DNA of 64,000 nt from Burkholderia glumae LMG 2196 = ATCC 33617. Its GTDB lineage: Bacteria > Pseudomonadota > Gammaproteobacteria > Burkholderiales > Burkholderiaceae. Of this stretch, positions 6,903-14,831 are shown piece by piece. The position numbers and the translations under genes are program-made. A model generated the notes under the pieces. It was not told the DNA's origin. It saw only the letters and a program-made list of their open reading frames with translations, and ran no database searches. The stretch covers positions 2,356,001 to 2,420,000 of the forward strand of contig NZ_CP009435.1 in NCBI RefSeq assembly GCF_000960995.1. Direction: 5' to 3'. Every line of letters starts with the position of its first letter. The stretch's first letter is position 1.

Positions 6903-7706
6903 ATGCCGACTCAGCAGCAGATCGCCGAGCATTTGGATCTCGACCAGTCGGCCGTTTCCCGGTTCGTCGACAAGGTCCAGCTCGATTACCGCGTAGCGAC
7001 CATCGACGAGATCCGCTTCGCGTACATCCGCCAACCGCTGGTCGGCCGCGTGCGATGTCGATGTGATCGTGCCGCGTATCGACCAGTTCGGCGAGAGCGA
7101 TCTGCATTTCATCACGCGTGTCGCGCGGCTCTACGGTGCGACGGCGACGGTGAAGGCCGGCAAGCTGATCGTGCTGCCACGCGGAGGAGGGCGCAGCGCG
7201 AGCGGCAAACCGCTCCGGTCACCACGCTCACGCCTGACGCACTGATCGACTATGACATCAATTTTCCTGATCGCGCGAGCTTCGCCGCCGTCCGCACCAA
7301 GGTGCATGACCGGAAATCGGGCAAGAAGATCGATCTCACGATCCCGAACCCAGATGCGCCGCCGGGCGCTTCGGCGGTCCATACCGAACGCCATCCGTTC
7401 TCAAGCCAGGAGGCCGCCAAGGCCGGCGCTACCTCGAGGTTGGCGACGCTCAATCGGCATACGTCGTCGAGCAGGCTGACGATGCGGGGGCGGGCGGATC
7501 TGTCTGCGGAAAAGACCATCGCCCTGCAGGGCTTCAAGGCGGGTGTGGATGGAGCGTTCCTGATCGAATCGGTCGAGCACACCTATGCCTCGCGCGGCTG
7601 GCTCACGGTCGTCACGTTGAACGGAGGGAACAAGGGGAAAGCGAAGGTCAGGCACCGGAAGAAGCCGGTCAAGAAAATCAACCTGGTGGTGCCGGCGCCG
7701 AAGTAA
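6903..7706 (+). pseudogene. Fusion scar: terminase small subunit N-terminus joined to late control protein D C-terminus
   Basis: The first ~44 codons (MPTQQQIAEHLDLDQSAVSR ... RFAYIRQ) are the helix-turn-helix start of a phage terminase small subunit. After about 7035 the DNA matches a different gene: in the +1 frame at 7063 (IVPRIDQFGESDLHFITRVA) and, after a one-base shift near 7210, in the original frame (LIDYDINFPDRASFAAVRTK to the end). This second part is late control gene D, a baseplate-hub-like protein of P2-type phages. A single deletion would remove the large terminase subunit, portal, capsid and tail genes. The open frame as it stands is accidental. A good terminator follows the stop. 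Confidence 0.8.
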
Positions 7707-7728
7707 CGCGTCGCGCGCTGTTATCTAC

Positions 7729-7765
7729 AGGCCGCTCACGGTAACCGTGGCGGCCTTTCTTTTTT
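7729..7765 (+). terminator. Intrinsic terminator after gene D remnant
   Basis: AGGCCGC (7729-7735) pairs with GCGGCCT (7750-7756), with an inner CACGG/CCGTG stem, followed by a run of T residues to 7765. Confidence 0.85.
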
Positions 7766-7813
7766 CGAGGTGCGCAATGGATGGACTGATTACGCCGATG
7801 TGCCGGGGGAACT

Positions 7814-8153
7814 ATGGCTGAACCGACCACGAGCGTCGCGGCGGGTATCGGCGCAATTTTGGTGAAGGTGTTCCCGGGGGGCGCTGGGTTCCCTGGTGTC
7901 GCTGTGGTTCGTCGGCGATGGGCTGGGCTGGAAGCAACGAGCCGTCTCGTTCGCGGCCGGTGTCGTGACGGCGTACTACATCGGGCCGCTTGTCGTCTGG
8001 TTCGCGCATGCGACCGAGGACTCGCAAAAGATGGGCGTCGGCTTCGCGGTGGGCCTGTTCGGGCTGGCCATCGCCAAGGAACTGTTCAAGGAAATCAACA
8101 ACGCCGATCTGATCGGGGCGTTCAAGCGGCGATTCTTCGGAAGGGAGGAGTGA
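7814..8153 (+). pseudogene. Holin-like phage membrane protein, frameshifted in a G run
   Basis: The frame starts MAEPTTSVAAGIGAILVKVF, then is broken after six consecutive G residues (7876-7881). One G fewer would join it to the frame running SLWFVGDGLGWKQRAVSFAA to GAFKRRFFGREE at 8153, giving a protein of about 112 residues with three hydrophobic helices and a charged tail, as in phage holins. It is first in the lysis cassette. The break could be a real mutation, slippage-prone phase variation, or a sequencing error. Confidence 0.7.
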
Positions 8154-8155
8154 GC

Positions 8156-8434
8156 ATGATTCCGATTTTTGTGGCGACGAATCTCGTCGTGCTGATGTTC
8201 TGCGCCTGGATCGCGCTGAGCGACGAGATCAACACCGGCGTGTGGGGCACGCTCGGCTTCGCGATCGTGGGCATGTCCGCGATGGTCAACTTGATCAAAC
8301 CCATCCGGAGCCCGGAACTGATCGATACGCCGGAGACGACGATGCTGATCGGCATGTCGATCGTGATCGTTTGGGCTTTGGCTCGGAAAGTGTACTGGTG
8401 GAAGCGAGGAAAGAAGCATGAACACGTTCGATGA
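8156..8434 (+). CDS. Small phage membrane protein of the lysis cassette
   Basis: 92-residue protein with three predicted membrane segments (PIFVATNLVVLMFCAWIAL, TLGFAIVGMSAMVNLI, and MLIGMSIVIVWALA) and a basic C-terminus RKVYWWKRGKKHEHVR. GGGAGGAG about 6 bp before ATG 8156 is a strong ribosome-binding site. It follows the broken holin-like gene and overlaps the endolysin start by 17 bp. Such paired small membrane genes before an endolysin are usual in Burkholderia phages, where one is holin and the other antiholin or a second holin. Which role this one plays is not determinable. Confidence 0.75.
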   Translation: MIPIFVATNLVVLMFCAWIALSDEINTGVWGTLGFAIVGMSAMVNLIKPIRSPELIDTPETTMLIGMSIVIVWALARKVYWWKRGKKHEHVR

Positions 8435-8840
8435 AGCAGCGCTGATTCGGGAGCTGACGCGGGACGAGGGGCGGCGGCTGAAGCCCTATGTCGACACGGT
8501 CGGCAAGATCACGATCGGGGTGGGGCGGAACCTGACGGACGTCGGCATCAGCGATGACGAGTGCGATCTGCTGCTGACTCACGACGTCGCGAGCGCGGTG
8601 GCCTGGCTGGATGCCGAGTTGCCTTGGTGGTGCAGGCTCGATCCAGTCCGGCAGCGGGTGGTCGTCAACATGGCGTTCAACCTCGGCGCCAAGCTATTGA
8701 CGTTCAAGAACACGCTCGGCGCGATGGAGCGTGGCGACTACGCCGTCGCCGCCGCGGGCATGCTGGCTTCGAAGTGGGCGCGGCAGGTTGGAGCGCGTGC
8801 GGATCGGCTCGCGGGAATGATGCGAGCCGGCAGGGAGTGA
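8418..8840 (+). CDS. Endolysin, T4-type lysozyme (glycoside hydrolase 24)
   Basis: 140-residue peptidoglycan muramidase. The catalytic triad of T4 lysozyme (Glu11, Asp20, Thr26) is matched in spacing by Glu17, Asp26 and Thr32 in RDEGRRLKPYVDTVGKITIG. Other conserved features are GVGRNLTD, the central NMAFNLG segment, and the C-terminal helices. There is no signal peptide, so release depends on the holin. The coding frame looks fully intact, unlike neighbouring late genes. It lies between the holin region and the Rz/Rz1 pair, the standard lysis order. Confidence 0.93.
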   Translation: MNTFDEAALIRELTRDEGRRLKPYVDTVGKITIGVGRNLTDVGISDDECDLLLTHDVASAVAWLDAELPWWCRLDPVRQRVVVNMAFNLGAKLLTFKNTLGAMERGDYAVAAAGMLASKWARQVGARADRLAGMMRAGRE

Positions 8841-8845
8841 GCACG

Positions 8846-9394
8846 ATGCTTCGGAAATGGGTTGTGTATCTGCTAGTCGCTGGAGTAGCGGCGGGCGCTG
8901 GTGCATATGGGGCGCACGTGTTCGACGCTCGCAACCTGGCCTTGGAGCGAGCCGGCCGGGCAGGCGACGCGCAGCATCATGCGGAGGACCTGCTCGCGAT
9001 CTCCCGTGCGGCGCTTGATGCCGAGCGACTGGCGTCGGATGCACACGACGCCGCCGCGTCACGGGTGGCCGCCGTTGATGCCCAAATGACCAAGGAGAGA
9101 ATGGCTCATGAAACTGAGAATCGGAATGCTTGTGCTGCTTTGGCTGCTGGCACTGACCGGCTGCGCATCGCCGTCCGCAACTGTTCTGCAACCGGTTCCG
9201 ACGACGTGCCCCGAGCTTCCGGCGCCGCCAGCATGGGCGATGGTGCCGCCGCCATTGCAGACCTCGACGGAGCGACTGCGGAACGCGCTTTCACCGTCGC
9301 CGGTGACGACCAGCGAGAAATCGACAAATTGAGGGCGCTTCAGGCGTATGTGTGCGCGATTCGGACGGCAACGCCCGGTTGCGGCAATCGGTAA
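8846..9394 (+). CDS. Rz-like inner-membrane spanin
   Basis: 182-residue i-spanin, the inner-membrane half of the spanin complex that fuses the two membranes at the end of lysis. The N-terminal helix (WVVYLLVAGVAAGAGAYGA) anchors it, followed by an alpha-helical periplasmic region rich in Ala, Asp, Glu and Arg, as in Rz coiled coils. The ATG at 8846 lies just after the endolysin stop, with GGGAG upstream. The o-spanin gene is nested inside it in the +1 frame. Confidence 0.8.
   Translation: MLRKWVVYLLVAGVAAGAGAYGAHVFDARNLALERAGRAGDAQHHAEDLLAISRAALDAERLASDAHDAAASRVAAVDAQMTKERMAHETENRNACAALAAGTDRLRIAVRNCSATGSDDVPRASGAASMGDGAAAIADLDGATAERAFTVAGDDQREIDKLRALQAYVCAIRTATPGCGNR
9108..9332 (+). CDS. 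Rz1-like outer-membrane spanin lipoprotein, nested in Rz
   Basis: 74-residue o-spanin wholly embedded in the Rz gene in another frame. The signal MKLRIGMLVLLWLLALTGC has a lipobox LTGC with Cys19 as the lipidation site. The mature part is short and Pro-rich (LQPVPTTCPELPAPPAW), typical for Rz1. It would pair with Rz across the periplasm. Nested architecture as in phage lambda supports both calls. AAGGAGA before the ATG provides its ribosome-binding site. Confidence 0.85.
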   Translation: MKLRIGMLVLLWLLALTGCASPSATVLQPVPTTCPELPAPPAWAMVPPPLQTSTERLRNALSPSPVTTSEKSTN

Positions 9395-9426
9395 CAGAAT
9401 CACGAGTAGTAAGACAGGGCGACCAG

Positions 9427-9448
9427 CATCGGTGTAGCAGCACCGATG
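9427..9448 (+). promoter_or_regulatory. Perfect 8-bp hairpin upstream of the dam gene
   Basis: CATCGGTG (9427-9434) and CACCGATG (9441-9448) flank a 6-nt loop. A 12-bp GC palindrome follows at 9496-9507, then GCTGATTTTA, which may act as a terminator. The 155-bp gap between Rz and the methylase otherwise shows no gene. Confidence 0.35.
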
Positions 9449-9550
9449 TGGCCACCCATCACTGAGCGTGCCAGTGACAGGCCGAGGCCCTGCCACCTCC
9501 CGGGAGGCGGGCTGATTTTACCAATGCTCAGAAACAGAGGTTTGTCACAG

Positions 9551-9886
9551 ATGGCCCTTCCTATCATTCCGTGGATCGGCGGCAAGCGCCGCCTCGCGGA
9601 ACATCTTCTCGCGCGCTTCCCCGCTCATGAGTGTTACGTCGAGGTGTTTGCGGGCGGCGCCGCGCTGTATTTCCTCAGGCCACCGGCAAAGGTGGAGGTG
9701 ATCAACGACGTCAACGGCGAACTGATCAACCTGTATCGCGTCGTGCAGCACCACCTCGAGGAGTTCGTTCGGCAGTTCAAATGGGCGCTGACGAGCCGGC
9801 AGGTGTTCGAGTGGCTGAAACAGACGGATCCGGCAACGCTCACGGACATTCAGCGTGCGGCCCGGTTTTACTATCTGCAGAAAAGT
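9551..9886 (+). pseudogene. dam: D12-class DNA adenine methylase, 3' end removed by IS66
   Basis: The first 112 codons of an adenine-N6 methylase remain. They include the N-terminal PIIPWIGGKRRLAEHLL segment and the AdoMet-binding motif VEVFAGGAALYF, then helical sequence ending ARFYYLQK. The IS66 terminal repeat begins at 9887 and the hybrid frame stops at 9901. The catalytic DPPY segment is missing, so it cannot be active. No 3' remainder was seen on the far side of the IS. Phage Dam enzymes protect or regulate phage DNA, so loss fits a defective prophage. Confidence 0.9.
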
Positions 9887-9947
9887 GTAAGCGCTCTTTG
9901 AAGGACGCCATTGCACGACGAGGCTGATTCACCGAGGCTACGTGTCC

Positions 9948-10451
9948 ATGTTCAATGAGCGTGGACAGGTGTGCATGAACGAGCAACACGGAGGTTTGCA
10001 GAGCCGGTTGGTGGCCGATCGCAAGCGAGACGGACGGCGCAAGTACGACGAGGATGCGAAGCGCGAGTTGATACAGGCGTGTCTGAAGCCAGGGGTGTCG
10101 ATCGCGCGGACGGCCATGGAGCACGACATCAATCCGAACCTCGTTCGGACGTGGATTTCCAAGTATCAGCGCGAACAAGCCGCGGGCGAGATAGCCAGCT
10201 CCGCGGCGGAGCCGTCACGAGAGGCTCGCGTCGAGTTGTCGACGGCTTCCGTGCCTGAGGAATCAGCCTTCATGCAGGTCGTCACCTCTGCGGCTGCCCC
10301 CACTCCGGCTAAATCGGCTGCGGTGTCCTCGCTGAAGGTGCACTTACCAAACGGCGTTTCCTTGGAGCTGAGCCAGGCGAACTTCGATGAACTGACGATG
10401 CTCGTCCAGATGCTCGGGAGGCTGCCGTGTTCCGGTTCGACGAAGGGCTGA
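9948..10451 (+). CDS. tnpA: IS66 accessory protein TnpA
   Basis: 167-residue product of the first IS66 gene. The N-terminal half has a helix-turn-helix of the transposase-8 type (KYDEDAKRELIQACLKPGVS, then DINPNLVRTWISKYQR). The C-terminal part ends in VHLPNGVSLELSQANFDEL, common in IS66 OrfA. It is required for transposition but its exact role is unclear. Starts at 9942 (GTG) or 9975 are alternatives. It overlaps tnpB by 25 bp. Confidence 0.85.
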   Translation: MFNERGQVCMNEQHGGLQSRLVADRKRDGRRKYDEDAKRELIQACLKPGVSIARTAMEHDINPNLVRTWISKYQREQAAGEIASSAAEPSREARVELSTASVPEESAFMQVVTSAAAPTPAKSAAVSSLKVHLPNGVSLELSQANFDELTMLVQMLGRLPCSGSTKG

Positions 10452-10777
10452 AGGTCTACCTGCATCGCGATCCGGTCGACTTCCGCATGGGCATCAACGG
10501 GCTGTCGATCCTGGTCGAACAGGCGATGCGCCTGAACTCAATGACCTCGGCGCTGTTCGTCTTCGGCAACCGCCGTCGTGATCGAGTCAAGATCCTCGGC
10601 TGGGGCGGCAACGGTTTCTGGTTACTGCTCAAGCGACTCGAAGCCGACCGCTTCGTCTGGCCGAACGGTGGCGACACGATCACGATCAGCACCGAGCAGT
10701 TGCACTGGCTGCTCGACGGCATCGACCTGGCCGTGATCCAGAAGCATCCCCAGCGATATTACGCGCGGATGAGCTGA
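10427..10777 (+). CDS. tnpB: IS66 accessory protein TnpB
   Basis: 116-residue IS66 Orf2 protein. The family core is clear: VYLHRDPVDFRMGINGLSIL, then LFVFGNRRRDRVKILGWGGNG and a C-terminal Leu/Trp-rich stretch. GTG at 10427 is the start, inside the end of tnpA, so expression is coupled. Function within transposition is not established for the family. Length is normal and the frame intact. Confidence 0.93.
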   Translation: MFRFDEGLKVYLHRDPVDFRMGINGLSILVEQAMRLNSMTSALFVFGNRRRDRVKILGWGGNGFWLLLKRLEADRFVWPNGGDTITISTEQLHWLLDGIDLAVIQKHPQRYYARMS

Positions 10778-10808
10778 ACACCACGCAGGTGGCGTGGTCT
10801 AATTGGCC

Positions 10809-12365
10809 ATGCCGAACAGCCCCGTCATGCCGAGTGTTGAGCAATACCAGGCACTGCTCGCCGAACGCGATGCGCTGCGCGGTGAGCTTCGGCTCGTGAC
10901 GGCTCAGCGCGATCTGGCCGAAGAGAAACTGCGGGCCTACAAGCACGAACTGTTCGGCGCCTCGAGCGAGGCGCGCCATGCCGACCAGCTCGGCCTGTTC
11001 AACGAAGCCGAGGCGCTGGCGACGACTGCCGACGCGCCCGCGCGCGAGGATATGCCCGGTACATCGGTCGCGGCCCACACGCGAGGCAAGCGCGGGCGCA
11101 AACCACTCGATCCGAATCTGCCGCGCGAGGTCGTGCGGCACGAGCTGCCCGAGTCCGAACGGTTCTGCGCCCATGACGGCCAGGCCCTCGTCGAGATCGG
11201 CGTGGAAACGAGCGAACAGCTCGACGTGATTCCCGAGCAAGTGCGCGTCGTTCAGCACCAGCGGGTCAAGTACGCGTGCCCATGCTGCGATCTCGGCATC
11301 AAGGTCACGCTGGCGCCGACGCGCATCATTCCGCGCGGGCTGCTCACGGAATCCGCGCTGGCGTGGATCATCACCGGCAAGTATCAGTACGGCATGCCGC
11401 TGTATCGTCAGGCCACACTGCTGCGTCGCTTCGGCGGTGACATCTCGTCGAATACGCTGGCCGCCAGCGTGGTGCGGGTAGGTCTGGCCACGCAGCCGGT
11501 GATCAACCTGATGCGCGACGCGCTGCTCGAATCGAACTTGATCTACGGCGACGAAACCACGTTCCAGGTGCTGAAGGAACCAGGACGAAGGCCGCAGACG
11601 AAGAGTTACCTGTGGGCGCAGGTCAACGGCTCGGGGCCGTCCGTGCGGATGTTCTCCTACTCGCCCGGGCGCGGTGCTCAACATGCGCAGAAGCTGTATG
11701 CCGGTGTACAGCCCGGCACTGCGCTGATGACGGATGGCTACGAGCTCTATAACGGCATCGCCCACGATCACCAGCTCGTGCATCTCGGATGCTGGGCACA
11801 CGTGCGCCGCGGCTTCATCAAGGCCGAGGAGTCGGTGCCGAAGGCGGCACGCTCACCGGATCTGCTGGCCACACGCTTCGTGGCACTGATCGGCAAGCTG
11901 TTCGCGGCCGAGGCGCGCAGCGCGAAGTGGGAGTCTGAACGTCGGCGACGGCTGCGCGCCCGGTACAGCGCCCGCGTGCTCGTCATCATCGAGCGCATGC
12001 TAATCGAGCATCTGCCGGGCGTCGTGCCGTCGAGTTTGCTCGGCAAGGCATTGCAGTACATGAACGGACAGTGGCCCAAGCTGGTCCGCTACGTCGAGAA
12101 CGGCAACTGGCCGATCTCGAACAACCTGTGCGAGAACGCGATAAGGCCGTTCGTCGTCGGCCGCAAGGGCTGGCTGTTCTCTGATACGGTCGCCGGTGCG
12201 CAGGCCAGTGCCAACCTGTACTCCCTCGTCGAGACGTGCAAGGCGAACGGCATCGAGCCGTATCGCTATCTGGTCTGGCTGTTCACCAGGTTGCCGCTCG
12301 CTGCAACCGCCGACGACTACGCCGATCTCATGCCTTGGAGAATGTCTGCTGGCCTCAACCGCTGA
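10809..12365 (+). CDS. tnpC: IS66 DDE transposase TnpC
   Basis: 518-residue transposase. The N-terminal leucine-zipper-like helix (QALLAERDALRGELRLV) precedes a zinc-finger-like region with Cys pairs (YACPCCDLG), then the DDE core. Acidic residues are visible in IYGDETTFQV, MTDGYELYNG and NNLCENAIRPF, the last in the IS66-typical NN-CENAIRPF-V-GRK-WLF context. The start is ATG 10809 (TTG 10803 is in frame). All three genes are open, so this copy may still be active. Confidence 0.94.
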   Translation: MPNSPVMPSVEQYQALLAERDALRGELRLVTAQRDLAEEKLRAYKHELFGASSEARHADQLGLFNEAEALATTADAPAREDMPGTSVAAHTRGKRGRKPLDPNLPREVVRHELPESERFCAHDGQALVEIGVETSEQLDVIPEQVRVVQHQRVKYACPCCDLGIKVTLAPTRIIPRGLLTESALAWIITGKYQYGMPLYRQATLLRRFGGDISSNTLAASVVRVGLATQPVINLMRDALLESNLIYGDETTFQVLKEPGRRPQTKSYLWAQVNGSGPSVRMFSYSPGRGAQHAQKLYAGVQPGTALMTDGYELYNGIAHDHQLVHLGCWAHVRRGFIKAEESVPKAARSPDLLATRFVALIGKLFAAEARSAKWESERRRRLRARYSARVLVIIERMLIEHLPGVVPSSLLGKALQYMNGQWPKLVRYVENGNWPISNNLCENAIRPFVVGRKGWLFSDTVAGAQASANLYSLVETCKANGIEPYRYLVWLFTRLPLAATADDYADLMPWRMSAGLNR

Positions 12366-12604
12366 GGGGCGTCGTTAAAAGACCGCGTACCGCCAAGCTG
12401 CTGGTTGAAGCGAATGCTGCGCTTCGCGCCAAAGACACTGCGTAAGCTCTCAGATCGGAAGTAGCTCCTCAGTTGACGATGCAGCCTTTGGCTCGTAGGG
12501 TACAGGTGTCACTCACTGGGGTACCTCTTCGGAGGAGACTGCAATCCAGATGAGCAGAGAAAAACCGTCAGAAATCATGTGGTTATCGACGGTGGGAAAA
12601 GCCT

Positions 12605-12620
12605 CCCTCCGTCTCCGCCA
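12605..12620 (+). other. Probable attachment-site scar: 3' end of a tRNA-Ser
   Basis: The 16 bases CCCTCCGTCTCCGCCA match, from memory, the acceptor and CCA end of a bacterial tRNA-Ser with acceptor GGAGACG. No tRNA body precedes it. A strong terminator follows immediately. This is what remains at the distal end of an element that integrated into a tRNA-Ser 3' end, suggesting a second island junction unrelated to the tRNA-Arg prophage. Confidence 0.45.
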
Positions 12621-12633
12621 GAAATGGCGGCGG

Positions 12634-12668
12634 AACCCCGCGAAGTCTAGGCTTCGCGGGGTTTTTGT
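12634..12668 (+). terminator. Strong intrinsic terminator
   Basis: A perfect 12-bp stem (12634-12645 with 12652-12663) with a 6-nt loop runs into five T residues. It would be the natural terminator of the tRNA-Ser suggested by the scar just upstream. In 12391-12600 and 12669-12905 no gene is recognised. Confidence 0.9.
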
Positions 12669-12908
12669 TTGGCAGCCGCTATCAAGGCAACTATCAAAAC
12701 GATTGGCGCTTGACAAGCTCATTCCCACGGTAATCCAGCGGACCTCCATGGTCTCGCCGTGGAAGAATGCCATTGGACAGTTGCGTTCCAGAGCATCTGC
12801 GCGTAGCGGACACTCGTGTGTTTCAAAAGCCGTCATCCACGAATCAAATGATGGGCGCAACTGGTGGCTGTCATCACGCCCGGGAGATGGTCACTTCACG
12901 GCTCCTTA

Positions 12909-13822
12909 GAGGCCAGTTCAAAAACTCCCGAGAGGGGCTGTTTACTTCCTCGGCAAGCTGTTAACCTTGGGCATCAGAACAACGGAAGTCCAAGGATGGA
13001 AGCGCCAATCATTGACGACGAACTGTGGATACTGATCGAACCATTGCTGCCACCTGCGAAGCTTCGAGCGAAGAGCGATCCTGGTCGCCCGCGCGTGTCC
13101 GACCGTGCGGCTCTCAACGGCATCCTGTTCGTGTTCAAAACGGGAATTCGTTGGAACCACTTGCCGACTCGTCTGGGCTTTGGCTCGGGCGCCACATGCT
13201 GGCGGCGATTGAGCGACTGGCAAAAGGCTGGTGTATGGGACCAACTGCACGAGTTGCTACTCGACAAGTTGCGTGCGGCCGGCCAAATCGATCTGTCATA
13301 CGCTGCGGTCGATTCGTCGTCCGTGCGCGCCGTTGGGGCGGGCGAAAAACTGGCCCGAACCCCACCGATCGCGCGCGACCCGGTTCCAAGCACCACGTCC
13401 TCGTAGACGCCAACGGCGTTCCTCTCGTTGCGATCCTGACTGGCGCGAACACCAACGACGTCACGCAGTTGCTGCCGCTCGTTGATGCGATTCCACCCAT
13501 TCGCGGCGTTCGTGGCCGACCGCTTCAGAAGCCCGGCGTCGTCTACGCCGATCGCGGCTACGATTCCACCCGACATCGTCGCGCGTTGCGCGAACGCGGT
13601 ATCAAGCCCGTGATCGCCAAGCGCCGGACCGAGCATGGCAGTGGTCTGGGCAAGTATCGTTGGGTGGTCGAACGTACGCATTCCTGGCTCCACAATTTCC
13701 GTCGCCTACGCACTCGCTTCGAGCGACGTGCCTACATTCACGAAGCATTCCTCAAACTTGGCTGCTCGATCATCTGTTGGAACATCTTCAGACGAGCTGA
13801 GCAGGGTTTTTGAACTGGCCTC
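12909..13822 (+). mobile_element. IS5-family (IS427/IS402-like) insertion sequence, copy 1
   Basis: A 914-bp element bounded by terminal inverted repeats beginning GAGGCCAGTTCAAAAA at 12909 and the matching right end at 13822. TTA flanks it on the left (12906-12908) and right (13823-13825), consistent with the short target duplication of this group. Confidence 0.92.
12996..13813 (+). CDS. IS5-family transposase in two overlapping frames, copy 1
   Basis: Frame A (12996-13406, 136 residues) starts MEAPIIDDELWILIEPLLPP and carries the first catalytic Asp in AAVDSSSVRA. The rest of the DDE core lies in the -1 frame, ending at 13813, with Asp in VVYADRGYDS and Glu in YRWVVERTHSW. The switch occurs at a run of five A (GGCGAAAAACTGG near 13343-13355). 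One more A would give a continuous protein reading GEKTGPNPTD. A full-length enzyme therefore needs -1 frameshifting or transcript slippage, or the gene is dead. The second copy has the same structure. Confidence 0.85.
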
Positions 13823-13825
13823 TTA

Positions 13826-14739
13826 GAGGCCAGTTCAAAAACTCCCGAGAGGGGCTGTTTACTTCCTCGGCAAGCTGTTAACCTTGGGCATCAGAACAAC
13901 GGAAGTCCAAGGATGGAAGCGCCAATCATTGACGACGAACTGTGGATACTGATCGAACCATTGCTGCCACCTGCGAAGCTTCGAGCGAAGAGCGATCCTG
14001 GTCGCCCGCGCGTGTCCGACCGTGCGGCTCTCAACGGCATCCTGTTCGTGTTCAAAACGGGAATTCGTTGGAACCACTTGCCGACTCGTCTGGGCTTTGG
14101 CTCGGGCGCCACATGCTGGCGGCGATTGAGCGACTGGCAAAAGGCTGGTGTATGGGACCAACTGCACGAGTTGCTTCTCGACAAGTTGCGTGCGGCCGGC
14201 CAAATCGATCTGTCATACGCTGCGGTCGATTCGTCGTCCGTGCGCGCCGTTGGGGCGGGCGAAAAACTGGCCCGAACCCCACCGATCGCGCGCGACCCGG
14301 TTCCAAGCACCACGTCCTCGTAGACGCCAACGGCGTTCCTCTCGTTGCGATCCTGACTGGCGCGAACACCAACGACGTCACGCAGTTGCTGCCGCTCGTT
14401 GATGCGATTCCACCCATTCGCGGCGTTCGTGGCCGACCGCTTCAGAAGCCCGGCGTCGTCTACGCCGATCGTGGCTACGATTCCACCCGACATCGTCGCG
14501 CGTTGCGCGAACGCGGTATCAAGCCCGTGATCGCCAAGCGCCGGACCGAGCATGGCAGTGGTCTGGGCAAGTATCGTTGGGTAGTCGAACGTACGCATTC
14601 CTGGCTCCACAATTTCCGTCGCCTACGCACTCGCTTCGAGCGACGTGCCTACATTCACGAAGCATTCCTCAAACTTGGCTGCTCGCTCATCTGTTGGAAC
14701 ATCTTCAGACGAGCTGAGCAGGGTTTTTGAACTGGCCTC
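13826..14739 (+). mobile_element. IS5-family insertion sequence, copy 2 (tandem)
   Basis: Second 914-bp element in the same orientation, offset 917 bp from copy 1 and separated only by TTA (13823-13825), with TTA again at 14740-14742. The two copies differ at a handful of positions, so this is not a perfect recent duplication. Confidence 0.92.
13913..14730 (+). CDS. IS5-family transposase in two overlapping frames, copy 2
   Basis: Same organisation as copy 1: frame A 13913-14323, then the -1 frame to 14730 with the same five-A junction. Small differences from copy 1 include ASRQVAC for ATRQVAC in the -1 frame and SLICW for SIICW near the C-terminus. Conservation of the junction in both copies shows it predates their divergence. 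Confidence 0.85.
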
Positions 14740-14831
14740 TTAGGGATACCGCTCCACCGCCGTTGAGCCTGTCCTTGTCGAAAGGCGCTCATCGCTCAAT
14801 CGGCTGCTCAGACCTTGACTGAATTCTTCAG

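Larger units (their letters stand above)
9887..12390 (+). mobile_element. IS66-family insertion sequence
   Basis: A complete three-gene IS of 2504 bp. Terminal inverted repeats start GTAAGCGCTC at 9887 and, on the other strand, GTACGCGGTC from 12390; 19 of 23 terminal positions match. Between them are tnpA, tnpB and tnpC in order. The 8 bp on the left (9879-9886) and right (12391-12398) differ, so the usual 8-bp target duplication is absent, pointing to a later deletion or recombination at one end. Confidence 0.9.

Noticed and set aside
12513..12909. Frames on both strands between IS66 and the first IS5-family copy
   Set aside because: They run through a strong terminator and the tRNA-Ser-like scar and show no family features.
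2850..14742. A matching attR for the tRNA-Arg prophage
   Set aside because: No second copy of the tRNA-Arg 3' end was found by eye in the window; the right end is probably lost.
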